From contig BAAHQB010000030.1 in the NCBI GenBank assembly GCA_054601695.1, positions 930,001 to 994,000 of the forward strand: a DNA stretch of 64,000 nucleotides. Reading direction: 5' to 3'. Under the pieces are notes generated by a model. It worked only from the letters and a program-made list of their open reading frames with translations, searched no databases and had not been told where the DNA came from. Position numbers and translations under genes: made by a program. This stretch comes from Amorphochlora amoebiformis (lineage: Eukaryota > Cercozoa > Chlorarachniophyceae). Shown piece after piece: positions 46,635 through 64,000 of this stretch. Position 1 is the first letter of the stretch; each line of letters begins with the position of its first letter.

Positions 46635-46982
46635 GTACGTATAATACTTTATTAATATTTATGATATTGAGGTTATATATTTAGATATGTATGCATATGT
46701 TTATTGGTATATTTATAGTATATACGTACAATATTAAATAAATACATATACATCATATATCTATATATATATATATATATATATGTATATTAGGTGGTAT
46801 ATGTATGCATATATATACATACATATATATATATATATACATACATATGTACATTTATATTATACATATGTGCATATAATACATTTACACAAAAACATGT
46901 ATCTATATATAATATATATACATATACATCTATAAATTTAAATATATATATGAATATATATATACATGTAGGTCATTACAGG

Positions 46983-47040
<58 letters not shown>

Positions 47041-47132
47041 CATATGTGTGTGTGTACTATATAGATGTATATACAGATATACATTCCAGGTAGAGCTCAT
47101 GCGAGAAAAGAGGAAATCTACAAGGGTATCCA

Positions 47133-47176
<44 letters not shown>

Positions 47177-47218
47177 ATTATATATATATATTTATATGTA
47201 TATATATATATATGTATG

Positions 47219-47249
<31 letters not shown>

Positions 47250-47419
47250 ATATATATATTTATTTATATATAGGTATATTACCTCCCAAACTCGCTTCTC
47301 TCTCTCTCCCTCTCTGTCTGTCTCTCTCTCTCTTCTCTCTCTCTCTTCATATCTCTTTTCTCTCTCCTCTCTCTCTCTCTCTCTTCTCTCTCTGTCTCTC
47401 TCTCTCTCTTCTCTCTCTG

Positions 47420-47450
<31 letters not shown>

Positions 47451-47483
47451 CTTGATATCTCTTTCCTCTCTTCTCTCTCACCC

Positions 47484-47518
<35 letters not shown>

Positions 47519-47839
47519 CAAATATACATATAATAGAGTATACATAGGTATATACATATATAATGTTTTTAAATAGAGAAAGAAACTTCCAGACTTGGAA
47601 GACCGCGAAATTAAGAATAAAATTCGGCAGTTTCTCTCTGCGAAGGCACTAAAAGTAATACGTATTATATTTATACATACATATATATATATATATATAT
47701 ACATATTATTATTATATATATTATTATATATATATTATTATATATGTAAGTATGTATATGTACATATGTATATATGTATTTATATACTCATATATACATA
47801 TATATATATATATATCTACATGTGTACATGTATTCATAC

Positions 47840-47870
<31 letters not shown>

Positions 47871-48102
47871 GTATATGCGTACAGAATACATATATTTATG
47901 TATACATAATATGTATATATAACACAACATACAATTATAATATAACAACATATTATTATTATATATATTTAAATATATATATAAAAAATACACATTTCAG
48001 GAACAAGACTTATCCGACACAGATACAGATGTTTCAACAGAAAACGAATGTCAGATCCAGACATCGACTACATCGACTAATACGATATTATCATCATCAT
48101 GA
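43175..48102 (+). CDS. 196-residue protein with one membrane segment and a basic helical body, 9 exons
   Basis: Exons: 43175-43293, 43727-43783, 44360-44408, 45082-45126, 46093-46134, 46483-46545, 47090-47125, 47577-47654, 48001-48102. They total 591 nt and every junction is GT/AG and in phase (after exon 3 all are phase 0). The N-terminus ([20 protein letters not shown]) has one hydrophobic stretch leading into a Gly run, suggesting a signal anchor or signal peptide. The rest is highly charged and helical ([58 protein letters not shown]), consistent with a coiled coil or RNA-binding helix. The C-terminus is acidic then Ser/Thr-rich (DLSDTDTD...). I do not recognise the family. The first ATG of the frame after the G-box promoter was not used: an in-frame ATG at 43091 is upstream but close to the G-boxes, and 43175 gives the clean membrane start. 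Confidence 0.82.
44409..44655 (+). repeat. CCCTAA array with a full 95-bp element in intron 3
   Basis: The donor of the exon at 44360-44408 runs directly into CCCTAA repeats. A complete element is at 44490-44580 with the variant CCCAAACAGCACGATAGCC. Confidence 0.9.
47290..47485. repeat. CT-rich tract
   Basis: Low-complexity CTCTCT sequence inside intron 7 of the plus-strand gene, upstream of the exon at 47577. It has no gene content. Confidence 0.9.
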
Positions 48103-48272
48103 CACGCGCACTCATGCCAGCAGCCACTTGCGGTCTGAGAATTTGAATCTCAATTTGAATCTCAATTTGAATCTCAATTTGAATCTCAAGCGCTTTAATT
48201 TTTATTTCGTTTTATGTTTGAAATTGGGCGGACTAGTACAAGAGCTAGCTATAGTCTAAAATACATACATAC

Positions 48273-48304
<32 letters not shown>

Positions 48305-49251
48305 CTAGATATATATTTTTATATATATATATGATCGACCGTACTCGGACAGTGTTTATTCTAGGTACTTTCTTTGGGTAGTATGATATTGTATTAATTC
48401 TACTAGTTTAAGTTATAACGATGATAATAACTAGATAACTGATCAATCCGAATGGTATAAGTTGTATGTTTTCATGTGTTTTTCTTGTTTATTTCTATTT
48501 ATACACCTAGATATCTAGGATATATGTGTATATACATGTATGTATACTAGATGTAGCAGTACATATGTACACAAATAATATGTATAAATTATGTGATAAC
48601 GAATGCAGTGTATCATATACATACTCGATATATATATATATATACATATATATCTAGTATATATCACTCGTACATGCTACCATAGCACTGTGTATGTCTA
48701 ATATGTATATATACATTTTACTAGTTTTAGTATATCATTAGTAGAAATAGTAGTGTATATATGTATACATGTAACATGTTAGTATATCATCAGCTAGTTG
48801 ATCAGTACTAGTCTCTAACTGTGATGACTAAAAACAATTACATCATTGAAATTTTAAAGTCTACCAGACGAAGTAGTAATACCCAGCGTAAGTCCCTTTG
48901 AAAGACTCGAAATTTGAAGTCTACTAGACGAGGTAGTAATACCCAGCGTAAGTCCCTTTGAAAGACTCGAAATTTGAAAGTAGTAATACCCAGCGTAAGT
49001 CCCTTTGAAAGACTCGAATCTAGAGAACAAAACAGAACCGTACAAACACAGAACCCCACAACACACAGAACCGTACAACAGCTAGAACTGTACAACGGAA
49101 CCCTAGGAGCTAGAATAGAAAACTACGCTGTTTACCTGACAAAAAGCTCAGGCCCATATTGATTACTTCTAGTAATGTGACACTACGAACTTAACCATCT
49201 ATGCATAGCATGGTGTGAGCTAACGATAGTTGCGGGATGTATGTATGTATG

Positions 49252-49284
<33 letters not shown>

Positions 49285-49428
49285 CGTGATAAATTTATAT
49301 AGAATCAAGTCTCTCACGTGTGTGCATACGATGCGGGACAACAGGTTAACTCTTTTTTTTTCTCTGTGTGTGTGATGTATGTGAAATGTATATAACTAAG
49401 TATGTAAAGATATATATATATATATGTG

Positions 49429-49480
<52 letters not shown>

Positions 49481-50200
49481 CTATGGGTGATGGTGACACG
49501 TGGCGAAGAAACGAAAACGAAAACGGTGTACAATATATAAATATATAAATAATACATATATATATATATGTATACATATATATGTCTATATATGTAACTA
49601 CATATATACATATATCTAAACTGTATATATACATATATATAAGTTCCTGCATACACATATATAGGTCTATATATTTTGTATATATATACATATATATATA
49701 TATATGTATAGATGTACATATGAGTTTACATGATTGCATTATTGAATACACAGCACACGGAGGGAAAAAGCAGAGAAGGAAAAAACAAGAATCTAACGGT
49801 CTATTTTTTTGGTTTTTGTTTTCACACGTATTTTTCCCCCCGACAAAGTTAAGGAAAAAAAGAAAAAAATGATTTTTTCGCATATTTTTTTTTCAAGGCA
49901 GAAGAGAGCGGCCGCTGTAACTGTCGGGGATTACCTGAGGGAGCATATGCCATATATATATATATATGTATAATATATACGTACGTACATACATATATAT
50001 ATATATTATATATATATATATTATATATGTACATACATACATTTACACTCATTTATACATTTATACACATTCATATATACATTTTCATACAGATATACAT
50101 ATACATGTACATCTATACATATATATATATATATATAAACATATTGATATACATATACATATACTTACATACCGATATTATATATTGCATATATGTATAC
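48103..50200. other. Spacer between convergent genes
   Basis: Contains a 12-bp repeat (TTGAATCTCAAT, about 4.5 copies, 48139-48190), unique AT-rich DNA, a repeat of about 62 bp at 48848-49018, TA tracts, and an island at 49893-49955. The island has an open frame on the plus strand ([18 protein letters not shown], after TTCAAG) and another on the minus strand (MAYAPSG, donor GTAATC). Neither can be tied to a gene. Confidence 0.6.
48848..49018. repeat. About 62-bp tandem repeat, nearly three copies
   Basis: AGTAGTAATACCCAGCGTAA followed by GTCCCTTTGAAAGACTCGAA occurs at about 48873, 48932 and 48979. The first two copies include AGTCTAC(C/T)AGACGA(A/G)G upstream; the third is shortened. Confidence 0.92.
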
Positions 50201-50917
50201 ATACATAAAGGGGGGTGGGGGGGGACACGTGCTTATAGATACAAGAGGGGGGGGGGGACACGTGCTTATAGATACAAGAGGAGGGGGGGGGGGTGGACAC
50301 GTGGTTATGTACTAAGGTACCACTGGCTAAGAATGTTGGGAAGATGAGTGGAGGTTATATATATATATATATATAAACATATAGATATACATATACATAT
50401 GCTGACATACCTATATTATATATTACATATATGTATACATATATAAGAAGGGGGGGGACACGTGCTTATAGATAGAGAAGGGGGGGGGGGGGGGCACGTG
50501 CTCATAGATACAGGGGGGGGGGGGGACACGGGGTTATGTGCAAAGGTACCACTGGCAAAGAATGTTGGGAAGATGAGGGGAGGTTATGTACATATAAAAA
50601 CATATATATATACATATACATATGCTGACATACCTGTATTATATATTACATACATGTATACATACATAGGGGGGGGGGGGGACACGTGGTTATGTGCTAA
50701 GGTACCACTGGCTAAGAATGTTGGGAAGATGAGTGGAGGTTATGTACATATATAAACATATAGATATACATATACATATGCTTACATACCTATATTATGT
50801 ATTACATGTGTGTATGCATACATAAGAGGGGGGGGGGGGGGGGACACGTGCTTATAGATAGAGAGGGGGGGGGGGGGGGCACGTGCTCATAGATACAGGG
50901 GGGGGGGGGACACGTGG

Positions 50918-62970
<12,053 letters not shown>

Positions 62971-62973
62971 CTG

Positions 62974-63013
<40 letters not shown>

Positions 63014-63064
63014 TATATATACATGTAAATGTTTATATTATATATACTTTATTTAGATATATAC

Positions 63065-63106
<42 letters not shown>

Positions 63107-63131
63107 GCGTTTATATATCCTCTTTTTTCTC

Positions 63132-63179
<48 letters not shown>

Positions 63180-63656
63180 TCTCTCTTTCTCCATCTCTCC
63201 CTTCTCTCTCTTTTCCCTCTATCTCTTCTCTTCTCTCTCTTTTCCCTCTATCTCTTCTCTTCTCTCTTTCCTCCTCTCTTTTCTCTCTCTCTCTCTCCCT
63301 TCTCTTCTCTCTTTCTTCGTCTCGTTTCTCTCTCTCTATCTATCTCTCTCTCTTCTCTTCTCTCTCCCTTCTCTTCTCTCTTTCTTCGTCTCGTTTCTCT
63401 CTCTCTATCTATCTCTCTCTCTCTTCTCTTCTCTCTCCCTTCTCTTCTCTCTTTCTTCGTCTCGTTTCTCTCTCTCTATCTATCTCTCTCTCTTCTCTTC
63501 TCTCTCCCTTCTCTTCTCTCTTTCTTCGTCTCGTTTCTCTCTCTCTCTCTCTCTCTCTTCTCTTCTCTCTTTCTTCTTCTCTTTTCTCTTTCTTCGTCTC
63601 GTTTCTCTCTCTCTCTCTCTCTCTCTCTTCTTCTTTTCTCTTCCCTCTTTCTTCCT

Positions 63657-63687
<31 letters not shown>

Positions 63688-63712
63688 TCTTTTCTCTTCC
63701 CTCTTTCTTCCT

Positions 63713-63754
<42 letters not shown>

Positions 63755-63847
63755 TCTCTCTCTCTTCCCTCTCTCGAGCCACTGCGACACGTGCCGTGAG
63801 GTTTGCTCTCTCTCTTTCTCTGTCTTCTCTTCCCTCTTTCTTTGTCT

Positions 63848-63883
<36 letters not shown>

Positions 63884-64000
63884 TCTCTTCCCTCTTTTCC
63901 ACTCTCCTCGCTCTCCTCTCTTCCCTCTTTCTTCCTCTTTTCTCTCTCTCTCTCCCTCTCTCTCTTCTCTTCTCTCATATCTCATGTTCTACATGCATAT
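62971..64000. other. TA tract and about 850 bp CT-rich tract upstream of the kinase exons
   Basis: After a TA tract (62976-63110) comes CT-rich sequence (63120-63975) with repeated blocks such as TCTTTCTTCGTCTCGTTTCT. A unique island at 63772-63808 contains GCGACACGTGCC. No exon could be assigned here. The island may be promoter or intron. Confidence 0.7.

Noticed and set aside
63409-63985. Arg/Glu-rich open frames up to 189 codons
   Set aside because: Translation of the CT-rich tract on the minus strand, open in three frames.

Overview
The window is nuclear DNA of an intron-rich eukaryote. Introns are made mostly of (TA)n tracts and of interstitial telomeric repeats (CCCTAA/TTAGGG), and nearly all coding sequence lies in very short exons. 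Long open frames of Tyr-Ile, Asn-Pro or Leu-Gly repeats are translations of simple repeats, not genes. TTAGGG is the telomere unit of animals, fungi and many protists, and argues against a land plant (TTTAGGG). I cannot name the species; a protist or alga is my best guess.

By reading splice sites, reading frame and protein families together I reconstructed these loci. (1) 249-2362 (-): a tentative small membrane protein. (2) 2701-15153 (+): class III alcohol dehydrogenase (glutathione-dependent formaldehyde dehydrogenase), 19 exons, 420 residues, with a mitochondrial-like N-terminus. (3) 15938-21096 (-): replication factor MCM10, 6 exons, 1002 residues. (4) 22011-23270 (+): an intronless 419-residue protein I do not recognise. 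(5) 24069-26557 (-): an incompletely resolved gene. (6) about 28-42.8 kb (-): a secreted proline-rich, collagen-like protein with exons as short as 18 nt. (7) 43175-48102 (+): a 196-residue protein with one membrane segment and a basic helical body, 9 exons. (8) 50918-62970 (-): an ABC1/ADCK/UbiB-family atypical kinase, 23 exons, with its 5' end outside the window. Genes 1/2, 3/4 and 6/7 are divergent pairs with short shared promoter regions. Genes 2/3 and 7/8 are convergent.

The most striking feature is not a gene. Beside many exons lie tandem, decaying partial copies of that exon's edge together with its splice site. Copies of the acceptor plus the exon 5' end lie mostly upstream of the true exon. 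Copies of the exon 3' end plus the donor lie downstream. Arrays range from one ghost copy to about 20. A second signal is that telomeric arrays abutting 3' splice sites are always CCCTAA on the sense strand (14 of 14 that I could assign), which places the branch-point-like CTAAC and a C-rich tract before the exon. A third is a roughly 95-bp sequence of about 21 full or partial copies found only inside or beside telomeric arrays, in introns of unrelated genes.

The remaining DNA is microsatellite and minisatellite: a (TATG)n/(CATA)n palindrome at 26.7-27.95 kb, CT/GA inverted tracts at 31.1-31.9 kb, a 15-bp minisatellite at 51.6-52.3 kb and G-tract/CACGTG repeats at 50.2-50.95 kb.
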